From contig NZ_JACHEU010000001.1 in assembly GCF_014201615.1 (NCBI RefSeq), positions 825,631 to 889,630 on the forward strand: a stretch of DNA of 64,000 nucleotides. Reading direction: 5' to 3'. Below are positions 57,349 through 64,000 of the stretch, in pieces. The stretch is from Aquamicrobium lusatiense. Lineage in GTDB: Bacteria > Pseudomonadota > Alphaproteobacteria > Rhizobiales > Rhizobiaceae. The notes beneath the pieces are model-generated. The model worked only from the letters and a program-made list of their open reading frames with translations. It made no database searches and was not told the origin of the DNA. Numbering within the stretch: position 1 is the stretch's first letter; every line of letters begins with the position of its first letter. A program made the translations under genes and the position numbers.

Positions 57349-58488
57349 ATGAAGTCACTGGGCAGCATCCGCCGGGATTTCGCGCCGTGGAGCGATCCGC
57401 AGGCGAAGCCCTATATCAGGTTCGAGAACGTCACCAAGCGCTTCGGCGACTTCACCGCCGTCAACAACCTGTCGCTGTCCATCTATGAGCGCGAGTTCTT
57501 CGCCCTGCTGGGTGCTTCCGGTTGTGGCAAGTCCACGCTTCTGCGCATGCTGGCCGGGTTCGAGGAACCCACTTCCGGGAAAATTCTGCTCGACGGACAG
57601 GATCTGCGCGGTATCCCGCCCTACCGGCGGCCGGTCAACATGATGTTCCAGTCCTATGCGCTGTTCCCGCATATGAGCGTGGAGAAGAACATCGCCTTCG
57701 GCCTGAAGCAGGAAGGCATGCCGAAGGCCGACATCGACAGGCGCGTGGCCGAGATGCTGAAGCTGGTCAAGCTGGAGCGCTTCGCCAGCCGCAAACCCCA
57801 CCAACTCTCCGGCGGCCAGCGGCAGCGCGTGGCGCTGGCCCGCTCGGTCGCCAAGCGCCCGAAAGTGCTGCTGCTCGACGAGCCGCTTGGCGCGCTCGAC
57901 AAGAAGCTGCGCGAGGAAACCCAGTTCGAGCTGATGGACCTGCAGCAGGAGCTTGGGCTGACCTTCGTGGTCGTCACCCACGATCAGGAAGAGGCCATGA
58001 CCATGGCCGACCGCATCGCCATCATGGACAAGGGCGAGGTCATGCAGGTGGCGACGCCGGCCGAGATCTACGAGGCGCCCAATTCGCGCTTCGTCGCCGG
58101 CTTCGTCGGCAACGTCAACCTGTTTGAGGGCAATGTCGCCGAGCGCGCCGACAACACGGTGCGCATTACCGGCGGGACCGGCGCGCAGATAACGGTCGAG
58201 AATGTGGGCGATGCGGCGAAGGGCAATGACGTCGCCTTCGCCATCCGCCCGGAAAAGATCAGGATTTCGTCGCGCCGGCCGGAAAATGCAGTGAACGTTC
58301 TGGAGGGGGAAGTCTATGACATCGCCTATCTTGGCGACATGACGACCTACTATGTGAAGCTCGATGACGGCCAGATCGTGCGGGCTTCCATTCTGAACGC
58401 GGCGCGCATCATGGACGATCCGCTCACCTGGAGCGACCGCGCCTGGATCTCCTTCCGGCCCGATGCCGGCGTGGTGCTGACGAGCTAG
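57349..58488 (+). CDS. potG: Polyamine ABC transporter ATPase PotG
   Basis: 379-residue ATPase: Walker A GASGCGKST, Q-loop MFQSYALFPHMSV, signature [14 protein letters not shown], Walker B VLLLDEPLGALDKKLR, and H-loop VTHDQEEAM. The C-terminal TOBE domain has AIRPEKIRIS. GGGGGAGAGG precedes the ATG. First of the potGHI run. Confidence 0.94.
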   Translation: MKSLGSIRRDFAPWSDPQAKPYIRFENVTKRFGDFTAVNNLSLSIYEREFFALLGASGCGKSTLLRMLAGFEEPTSGKILLDGQDLRGIPPYRRPVNMMFQSYALFPHMSVEKNIAFGLKQEGMPKADIDRRVAEMLKLVKLERFASRKPHQLSGGQRQRVALARSVAKRPKVLLLDEPLGALDKKLREETQFELMDLQQELGLTFVVVTHDQEEAMTMADRIAIMDKGEVMQVATPAEIYEAPNSRFVAGFVGNVNLFEGNVAERADNTVRITGGTGAQITVENVGDAAKGNDVAFAIRPEKIRISSRRPENAVNVLEGEVYDIAYLGDMTTYYVKLDDGQIVRASILNAARIMDDPLTWSDRAWISFRPDAGVVLTS

Positions 58489-58497
58489 GAGGCGGTC

Positions 58498-59463
58498 ATG
58501 TCCAACCTTGCCGCTTCCGCCCCCATTGCCGCCGCTGCGCAAAAACCCTTTCTGAACCGCCTCGCATCCGGCATTACCAGCCGGCTCGTGATCATCGTGC
58601 CCTATGCGTGGCTGCTGTTTTTCTTCCTCGTTCCCTTCGTGATCGTCTTCAAGATTTCGCTGTCGCAGAGCGCCATTTCGATGCCGCCCTACGCGCCGTC
58701 CATCGATTTCAGTGAAGGGATTGCGGGCCTGTGGGCCGCCCTGAAGGAACTCAGCTTCGACAATTATGTCTGGCTGACGGAGGATCCGCTCTACTTCAAC
58801 GCCTATATTTCCAGCGTGATGATTGCCGGCGTGTCCACGCTGCTGACGCTGCTGGTCGGCTATCCGATCGCCTATGGCATGGCGCGCGCACCGGCTTCGT
58901 TGCGTCCCACGCTGCTCATGCTGGTCATCCTGCCGTTCTGGACCTCGTTCCTGATCCGCGTTTACGCCTGGATCGGCATTCTCAAGCCCGAAGGCCTGCT
59001 CAACCAGTTCCTGATGGGCATCGGCGTCATTTCCACGCCGCTGGTCATCATGAACACCTACACCGCGATCTATATCGGCATCGTCTATTCCTACCTGCCC
59101 TTCATGGTGCTGCCGCTCTACTCGTCGCTGGAGAAGATGGACAACTCGCTGATCGAGGCCGCACAGGATCTCGGCTGCCCGCCGATCAGCGCCTTCTGGA
59201 AGATCACCTTCCCGCTGTCGCTGCCGGGCGTCATCGCCGGCTGCCTGCTGGTGTTCATCCCGGCCGTCGGCGAATTCGTCATCCCCGACCTGCTCGGCGG
59301 CTCGCAGACGCTGATGATCGGCCGCACGCTGTGGAACGAGTTCTTCGCCAACCGCGACTGGCCGGTGGCCTCGGCGGTGGCCATCATCCTGCTTCTGGTG
59401 CTGGTCATCCCGATCGTCCTCTTCCAGCACGCGCAGGCCCGCGCCCAGGAACAGGATCGCTGA
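58498..59463 (+). CDS. potH: Polyamine ABC transporter permease PotH
   Basis: 321-residue permease: N-terminal VIIVPYAWLLFFFLVPFVIVFKISLS, then a periplasmic stretch and five more segments, with the EAA loop SLIEAAQDLGCPPISAFWKITFPLS. It starts 9 bases after potG and ends one base before potI. Confidence 0.93.
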   Translation: MSNLAASAPIAAAAQKPFLNRLASGITSRLVIIVPYAWLLFFFLVPFVIVFKISLSQSAISMPPYAPSIDFSEGIAGLWAALKELSFDNYVWLTEDPLYFNAYISSVMIAGVSTLLTLLVGYPIAYGMARAPASLRPTLLMLVILPFWTSFLIRVYAWIGILKPEGLLNQFLMGIGVISTPLVIMNTYTAIYIGIVYSYLPFMVLPLYSSLEKMDNSLIEAAQDLGCPPISAFWKITFPLSLPGVIAGCLLVFIPAVGEFVIPDLLGGSQTLMIGRTLWNEFFANRDWPVASAVAIILLLVLVIPIVLFQHAQARAQEQDR

Positions 59464-59464
59464 C

Positions 59465-60286
59465 ATGAACGCCACCTGGAGCCGCTTCAACATCGTCTCG
59501 ATCGTGCTGGGCTTTGCCTTTCTCTATCTGCCGATCGTGCTTCTCGTCGTCTTCTCCTTCAACGCATCGCGCCTCGTCACCGTCTGGGGCGGGTTCTCGA
59601 CGCAATGGTATGTGTCGCTGTTCCGCAATCAGGGCCTGATGGATGCCGCTTGGGTGACGATCCGCGTGGCGCTGGTCTCGGCCTCGGTCGCCACCGTGCT
59701 CGGCACCATGGCGGCACTCGTGCTGACCCGCTACACGCGCTTCCGGGGCAGGGTGCTGTTCACCGGCATGGTGTTCGCGCCGCTGGTCATGCCGGAAGTC
59801 ATCACCGGCCTGTCGCTGCTGCTCCTGTTCGTGGCCATCGGCCTCGATCGCGGTTTTCTCACCGTCACGCTCGCCCACATCACCTTTTCCATGTGCTTCG
59901 TGGCGGTGGTGGTGCAGTCGCGGCTGATCTCGTTCGACCGGTCGCTGGAAGAGGCGGCGATGGATCTCGGCGCGCCGCCGGTGAAAACCTTTTTCCAGAT
60001 CACCCTGCCGGTGATCGCACCCGCCATCATCTCGGGCTGGATGCTGGCCTTCACCCTGTCGCTTGACGATCTGGTCATCGCCAGCTTCGCCTCCGGACCG
60101 GGTGCGACGACGCTGCCGATGAAGATCTACAGCCAGGTGCGGCTTGGCGTGACGCCGGAAATCAACGCGGCCTGCACCATTCTGATCGCCATCGTCTCGG
60201 TGGGCGTGATCGCCGCCTCCATCGTCAACAAGCGCCGCGAGGTGCAGCGCCGGCGTGACGAGCAGGCGGCCATGCGGCTCGACTGA
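59465..60286 (+). CDS. potI: Polyamine ABC transporter permease PotI
   Basis: 273-residue permease of the PotC/PotI type with six membrane segments and EAA loop SLEEAAMDLGAPPVKTFFQITLPVIAP. It follows potH by one base and ends the operon; an intrinsic terminator lies 17 bases after the stop. Confidence 0.93.
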   Translation: MNATWSRFNIVSIVLGFAFLYLPIVLLVVFSFNASRLVTVWGGFSTQWYVSLFRNQGLMDAAWVTIRVALVSASVATVLGTMAALVLTRYTRFRGRVLFTGMVFAPLVMPEVITGLSLLLLFVAIGLDRGFLTVTLAHITFSMCFVAVVVQSRLISFDRSLEEAAMDLGAPPVKTFFQITLPVIAPAIISGWMLAFTLSLDDLVIASFASGPGATTLPMKIYSQVRLGVTPEINAACTILIAIVSVGVIAASIVNKRREVQRRRDEQAAMRLD

Positions 60287-60301
60287 GCGGACCTGAAAAG
60301 A

Positions 60302-60339
60302 AACGGGCGCCGGATTTTTTTTCCGGCGCCCGCTTTTTG
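60302..60339. terminator. Bidirectional intrinsic terminator after potI
   Basis: GGGCGCCGG-ATTTTTTTT-CCGGCGCCC followed by GCTTTTT. It lies between convergent potI and the SnoaL gene and can serve both. Confidence 0.85.
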
Positions 60340-60387
60340 TGAGTGCCCCAGCCTTTTCAGCGAGACCCTGTTTTCGATCCGTCAGGA

Positions 60388-60789
60388 TCAGGCGCTGACC
60401 TGCGCGATCCAGTCGTTGAGATTGTAGTAGTTGGAGATGCGCGCGACCTTGCCGTCGCGGATATCGAAGAAGGCGCCGGCGGGCAGCACGTATTTCTGGC
60501 CTTTGGCTTCCGGCAGGCCTTCGTCGGTCGCCAGATATTCGCCGTTGACGGTGAATTCGGCGGCACCGCGCGTGCCGTCGGCGCTTTCCATGATGACGAT
60601 GTCGGTGAGCCGCTCGCGGTAGCTGCGGTTCATCTTGTCCATGAAGCTGCGGAAGATGTCCTTGCCGGTCTGGCGTTCGCCCTGATTGATGTCATGCGCC
60701 ACGTCATCCGTCAGCAGGTCAAGGAAGGCATCCATGTCCTGACGATTGAAGGCGTCGTAATAGGCGGAAATGATGTCTTTGGCGCTCAT
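60388..60789 (-). CDS. SnoaL-like/NTF2-fold protein
   Basis: 133 residues: ISAYYDAFNRQDMDAFLDLLTDDVAHDINQGE, then a cone-fold with VLPAGAFFDIRDGKVARISNYYNLNDWIAQV, typical of ketosteroid isomerase-related proteins. A substrate or reaction cannot be assigned. GGGAGAG precedes the ATG. Confidence 0.85.
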   Translation of the reverse strand: MSAKDIISAYYDAFNRQDMDAFLDLLTDDVAHDINQGERQTGKDIFRSFMDKMNRSYRERLTDIVIMESADGTRGAAEFTVNGEYLATDEGLPEAKGQKYVLPAGAFFDIRDGKVARISNYYNLNDWIAQVSA

Positions 60790-60887
60790 GATCTCTCCCT
60801 GTTCGCAAACGCAATGGCCAATTCCGGTTTCAAGCCCTATAGCAGCTTGTCAGGCTTTTGAAGTCCGGGAGGGGTCTGGAAGCGACA

Positions 60888-61475
60888 ATGCATATCGTGG
60901 TTCGGCAGGGGCCGGAGATAGGCCCGCATATCGACGATCTGGCGCGGCTGCGCATCGAGGTGTTCCGGGCTTTTCCCTATCTCTATGAAGGGTCTCTGGA
61001 CTACGAGCAGAACTATCTGGCGACCTATGCGAAATCGTCCGAAAGCCTGTTCGTGCTGGCCTTCGACGAGGAACGCGTCGTCGGGGTTTCGACCGGAATG
61101 CCCATGGATCATGAGACCGAGGCGTTCAGGAAGCCGTTTGTCGAAGGCGGATGGGACCCGGCGCGTATCTTCTATTTCGCTGAATCCGTGCTGCTGCCCT
61201 CCTATCGCGGGCAGGGCATCGGCGTGCGCTTCTTCGAGGAGCGGGAGGCCTACGCGCGCCGCCTCGGCCGCTTCGACCATTGCTGCTTCTGCGCGGTGGA
61301 GCGTCCGGCCGATCATCCGCTGCGCCCTGCGGATTACGTTCCACTCAATGCGTTCTGGAGCAAGCGCGGCTATGTGCACCAGCCGCAGCTTCGCACCGAG
61401 TTTTCGTGGCGCGACATCGGCGAGAATGAGGAAAGCGCCAAGCCCATGTCGTTCTGGATGAAGGAACTGCGCTGA
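60888..61475 (+). CDS. GNAT family N-acetyltransferase
   Basis: 195 residues: acyl-CoA-binding motif A near ESVLLPSYRGQGIGVRFFEERE (R/Q-x-x-G-x-G/A), an FCAVERPADHPLRP segment, and VPLNAFWSKRGYV. The start at ATG 60888 is preceded by GGAAG. The stop overlaps the start of the carbon-nitrogen hydrolase (TGATG). In some bacteria these two domains are fused into one protein (as in B. subtilis YhcX), so they likely act on the same metabolite. Confidence 0.88.
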   Translation: MHIVVRQGPEIGPHIDDLARLRIEVFRAFPYLYEGSLDYEQNYLATYAKSSESLFVLAFDEERVVGVSTGMPMDHETEAFRKPFVEGGWDPARIFYFAESVLLPSYRGQGIGVRFFEEREAYARRLGRFDHCCFCAVERPADHPLRPADYVPLNAFWSKRGYVHQPQLRTEFSWRDIGENEESAKPMSFWMKELR

Positions 61476-62344
61476 TGGTGAAATTCGCCTCCTGCCAATA
61501 TGCCATCGAGCTGTTCGACGGCTGGGATGCCTATGTCACGCATCTGGAACGGCTCACCGGCGAAGCGGTCGACGCAGGCGCACAATTGCTCTTGCTGCCC
61601 GAATATGCCGCCATGGCGCTGACCGGCCTGCTGCCGGAAGAGGAGCGCGGCGACCTTCACAAATCGATCGCCGCCATCCACCCGCTCATCCCGCGCTGGC
61701 TGGAGTTGTGCGGCACGATCGCCCGCCGCCATGGCGTGTGGTTCTGCCCCGGTTCGGCTCCCGTTCTCGATCCGGACGGCAGATATCGCAACCGCGCCTG
61801 GCTGTTCGGGCCGGATGGGCTTGCCGGCCATCAGGACAAGATCATCATGACGCGCTTCGAGCGCGAGCAATGGTTCATCGCCGCCGGCACCGAGGGGTTG
61901 CGCAGCTTCGACACGCCGCTCGGCAAAATCGGCATCCTGATCTGCTACGACAACGAGTTTCCGATGCTGGCCCGCAAGCTAGCGGAGGATGGGGTGGACC
62001 TGATCCTCGCGCCAAGCTGCACCGACACCGAGGCCGGCTATCATCGCGTGCGCATCGGCGCGCAGGCGCGCGCGCTGGAAAACCAGCTTGCCGTGCTGGT
62101 GTCGCCGACCGCCGGCTTCGCGCCATGGTCGCCGGCGGTGGACGAAAATTTCGGCCGCGCAGCACTCTATGTGCCGGCCGATTACGGCATGCCGCCGAGC
62201 GGGGTTTTTGCCGAAAGCGAGGCCACAGCCACGGAAACAAGCCAGTGGCTGATCGGCGAGATCGATCTGCAACAGGTCGCTGCCCTGCGCCGTGAGGGGC
62301 AGGTGGCGCTTTATCGCGACTGGCCGGAACAGTTCACGCTGTAG
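61475..62344 (+). CDS. Carbon-nitrogen hydrolase (nitrilase superfamily)
   Basis: 289 residues with the full catalytic triad: E43 in LLLPEYAAM, K122 in GHQDKIIMTRFE, and C157 in ILICYDNEFP. An amidase of small amides is most likely. It is translationally coupled to the GNAT gene. The TAG stop is part of the TAGAGCA end of a short repeat-like element. Confidence 0.9.
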   Translation: MVKFASCQYAIELFDGWDAYVTHLERLTGEAVDAGAQLLLLPEYAAMALTGLLPEEERGDLHKSIAAIHPLIPRWLELCGTIARRHGVWFCPGSAPVLDPDGRYRNRAWLFGPDGLAGHQDKIIMTRFEREQWFIAAGTEGLRSFDTPLGKIGILICYDNEFPMLARKLAEDGVDLILAPSCTDTEAGYHRVRIGAQARALENQLAVLVSPTAGFAPWSPAVDENFGRAALYVPADYGMPPSGVFAESEATATETSQWLIGEIDLQQVAALRREGQVALYRDWPEQFTL

Positions 62345-62402
62345 AGCAATTCCGGCGGAGGTCCGAAGCGGTTTTCAATTCGGGAAAAGCAGAATGCTCC
62401 AG
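62342..62402. repeat. Short repeat-like element after the nitrilase gene
   Basis: 61 bp with ends TAGAGCA and TGCTCCA, the same inverted ends as the longer repeats at 15034 and 20304, around a CCGAAGCGG-TTTTCAA-TTCGG core. It fills the gap between the convergent nitrilase and IscU-like genes and contributes the nitrilase TAG stop. Confidence 0.6.
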
Positions 62403-62406
62403 CCGC

Positions 62407-62844
62407 TCAGCCCAGCTTGCCGGCAGCTTCCGCAAGCGCGTCGAAAGGCAGCATGATCGAGCCGTGGCGGGTCGGGAATGCCCGTGCCGCCGTGAACATG
62501 CCAAGCTCGGCCCAATAATCGGCAAAGTTGACATCCACCCCCGCCAGCAGGGCGGCGAGCTGTGCGCCCGCTTCTCCGATCTCGGCAAAACTTCGTCCCG
62601 GCGCTTTGGTGGCCACGACCGCGATTGACGCCATGCCGAGCGTGCAGGCGCGCGCCCGATACCCCAGCGCGGTGACGAGCCGTCCGTCATGGCGGATGTC
62701 GAGCGCCAGCGTACTGCCGCACAAAGGGCTGGTGCGGCTCACGGTGAGGTCGGCGGGCACGAGGCGGGCATCGTTGCGCACTTTGCGTGCCCAGTCCCGC
62801 ACCCGCGCCTGATAGAGGGTGTCGAGGTCGCCCTCCGTGGTCAT
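62407..62844 (-). CDS. IscU/NifU-N-like protein with an incomplete cysteine set
   Basis: 145 residues of the Fe-S scaffold fold. SPLCGSTL (C42) matches the NPxCGD motif and RACTLGMAS (C67) the second cysteine loop. The C-terminal RHGSIMLPFDAL has glycine where IscU has its third cysteine (HCS). The CGD aspartate is serine. Only two of three cluster cysteines are therefore present. Classical scaffold function is uncertain. It overlaps DUF1641 by 4 bases (ATGA). Confidence 0.82.
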   Translation of the reverse strand: MTTEGDLDTLYQARVRDWARKVRNDARLVPADLTVSRTSPLCGSTLALDIRHDGRLVTALGYRARACTLGMASIAVVATKAPGRSFAEIGEAGAQLAALLAGVDVNFADYWAELGMFTAARAFPTRHGSIMLPFDALAEAAGKLG

Positions 62845-63266
62845 TCCTCCACGTCGTTGTTCATCTGGCGGCCGAGCACGGCGAGGAATTGCAACGCGAA
62901 ATGCAGGCCGCGGCGCACGTCCTCGTTGCCGGCGGTGCGCAGGAGGCCGAACAGCGTCGGCACCGGCAGGGTCGCTGCCTGGTTCTGCGCATAGCGGGCG
63001 GCGTTGCCCAGCGCCCAGGCGGTGCCGATGGTCTCCTCATAGGCCTTCATCAGCTTCTGGACCATGGCGTCGTCGAACATGTCGACGCCGTCGGAGGCCA
63101 GAGAGAGCAGGTCCACGACATTGTGGAAGCGGCGGCCCTGAATGAGCGGCGCGACCTTTTCCAGAAGCTCCTTCAGGCCGCGTTCCGTCGCCTCGTCCAG
63201 CAGCGGCGAAAGTGCGGTAGCGGGTTCCGTCAGGGTTGCGCCTGTGTCCGAACTGGATGTGTTCAA
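62841..63266 (-). CDS. DUF1641 family protein
   Basis: 141 residues with the family pattern LKELLEKVAPLIQGRRFHNVVDLLSLASDGVDMFDDAMVQKLMKAYEE and a C-terminal GLLRTAGNEDVRRGLHFALQFLAVLG. Function unknown; DUF1641 genes are often beside sulfide:quinone reductase-like flavoproteins, as here. TTG start with GGGGAGG 9 bases upstream. Confidence 0.87.
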   Translation of the reverse strand: MNTSSSDTGATLTEPATALSPLLDEATERGLKELLEKVAPLIQGRRFHNVVDLLSLASDGVDMFDDAMVQKLMKAYEETIGTAWALGNAARYAQNQAATLPVPTLFGLLRTAGNEDVRRGLHFALQFLAVLGRQMNNDVEE

Positions 63267-63307
63267 GGTGATGTCCTCCCCTGAGGCTGCATGTCTTTTC
63301 GTGATGT

Positions 63308-64000
63308 TCAGATGATGCCGCGCGCGACGGACCAGTAGATGCCGCGGTTGAAGGCCTTGCGCAGCAGCCCGCCGACCTTGGTCGGCGGGGTCGGGTGCAC
63401 GTCCTCGTCATAGTCGTACCAGAGCGGCATGCCGGCCTCGAGACCCATCTGGGCCACCGCCTGCACCTTGCCGTCATAGACATCCACGGTGCGGCCGAGG
63501 CGCAGGTCGCCGGCGATGTTGTTGGCGATGATCGGGCACTGGTTGTGGCAGGAACCGCCGGCCTTGGAGATCGGCAGGTCGACGGTATCACCCATCACAT
63601 AGGCGTTGGGAAAGCCTTCGAGCTGTAGCGTCTGGCGGTTGGTGGGCAGCCAGCCTTCATTGTTGGCAGCCTGCGAAACGCCGCTTTCCAGCACGGCGTC
63701 GACGGCACGGATCGGCGGCGTGCACATGAGCAGGTCGAAGCCTTCCTCCTTGCCCTCTTCGGAGGTCGCGACCTTGCGTTCGGGGTCGACCGAGGCCAGC
63801 GTGAAGCCGCGCTGGTACTTGATGCCCTTGCTCTCGAAGATCGCCGGCATCACCTCGCACACCTCCTGCTGCAGGAACAGGCAGTTGCGCAGAAGCTGCG
63901 AAACGGTCGGATAGGTGTAGACGATCTCCACCTGATCGCGCACGCCCTTGCGGCGCAGATATTCGTCGAGCATCAGCGTGGTTTCCACCGGCGCGATGCC
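63308..64000 (-). CDS. FAD-dependent sulfide:quinone oxidoreductase-like protein, N-terminus outside window
   Basis: The frame is open to the right edge, giving the last 230 residues. Visible parts: VEIVYTYPTVSQLLRNC, FDLLMCTPPIRAVDAVL, NRQTLQLEGFPNAYVMGDTVDLPISKAGGSCHNQCPIIANNI (FAD-binding GD motif with nearby cysteines), and a short membrane-facing C-terminal tail. It resembles SQR and related disulfide oxidoreductases that pass electrons from sulfide or sulfane sulfur to quinone. Precise SQR type cannot be set without the N-terminal cysteine. DUF1641 and IscU-like genes follow on the same strand. Confidence 0.82.
   Translation of the reverse strand, partial: GIAPVETTLMLDEYLRRKGVRDQVEIVYTYPTVSQLLRNCLFLQQEVCEVMPAIFESKGIKYQRGFTLASVDPERKVATSEEGKEEGFDLLMCTPPIRAVDAVLESGVSQAANNEGWLPTNRQTLQLEGFPNAYVMGDTVDLPISKAGGSCHNQCPIIANNIAGDLRLGRTVDVYDGKVQAVAQMGLEAGMPLWYDYDEDVHPTPPTKVGGLLRKAFNRGIYWSVARGII

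Noticed and set aside
57355..59493. 712-codon minus-strand frame across potG and potH
   Set aside because: Antisense to two clear ABC transporter genes; composition is His/Arg/Gln-rich shadow coding without motifs or ribosome site.

Overview
The window is a gene-dense, GC-rich piece of an alphaproteobacterial chromosome. Gene content and local order point to the Hyphomicrobiales (Phyllobacteriaceae/Rhizobiaceae-like, for example Mesorhizobium or Nitratireductor relatives). Supporting signs are ftsEX beside hpt and a CpdR-like receiver, the TIGR02302/DUF4175 protein next to lysA-argH-tlpA, ffh followed by a free-standing AroQ chorismate mutase and rpsP, a Cys-less L36, the block TPR-pyk-DUF1036-N-formylglutamate amidohydrolase-DUF1244, and mutS divergent from a malic enzyme with a phosphotransacetylase-like tail. 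The species assignment is inference. I see no rRNA, tRNA, CRISPR array, insertion sequence or phage gene.

Layout. 1-4.1 kb: YdcF-like gene (cut by the window edge), ftsX, ftsE with a perfect TTAA-N7-TTAA CtrA box, a membrane-anchored hypothetical, hpt and a CpdR-like receiver. 4.1-10.5 kb: DUF4175, lysA with a small LptM-like lipoprotein, argH, and divergent tlpA. 10.5-15 kb: ugpBAEC glycerol-3-phosphate importer with an upstream Pho box. 15-20.3 kb: lytic transglycosylase, ffh-chorismate mutase-rpsP, a glycine-zipper lipoprotein, rpmJ and a TPR protein. 20.5-29.7 kb: pyk-DUF1036, amidohydrolase, DUF1244, aldo-keto reductase, map, TetR/enoyl-CoA hydratase pair, mutS. 29.8-34.8 kb: malic enzyme, a DAACS carrier with an altered ion site, DUF1402. 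34.9-40.4 kb: dppABCDF peptide importer on the minus strand. 40.9-46 kb: FadD with a histone-H1-like tail; pgi, a HAD phosphatase and a MurI-like protein lacking both catalytic cysteines. 46.3-49.4 kb: MocR-type regulator and a non-pyrrolysine MttB-family methyltransferase. 49.5-55.8 kb: pyrC, a degenerate receiver, aceA with a small 3' partner, the divergent ScfR/RamB-type regulator, an EamA exporter. 56-60.3 kb: potFGHI polyamine importer. 60.4-64 kb: SnoaL protein, coupled GNAT/nitrilase pair, and an IscU-like/DUF1641/SQR-like cluster running off the right edge.

How the genes work together. Most are housekeeping (division, secretion, translation, repair, amino-acid and nucleotide synthesis) plus transport and central carbon metabolism: pyruvate kinase, malic enzyme, phosphoglucose isomerase, isocitrate lyase with its likely acyl-CoA-responsive regulator, and fatty acyl-CoA activation. 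Three complete ABC importers (Ugp, Dpp, Pot) supply phosphorylated glycerol, peptides and polyamines.

The less ordinary signals are small. A family of about 105-bp double-hairpin repeats has ends that coincide with the TAG stop codons of neighbouring genes. A long hairpin encloses the start codon of the TPR gene. Phased direct repeats form a candidate MocR operator before mttB. Several proteins have altered active sites: the MurI-like protein, the DAACS carrier, the IscU-like protein and the receiver-like protein.
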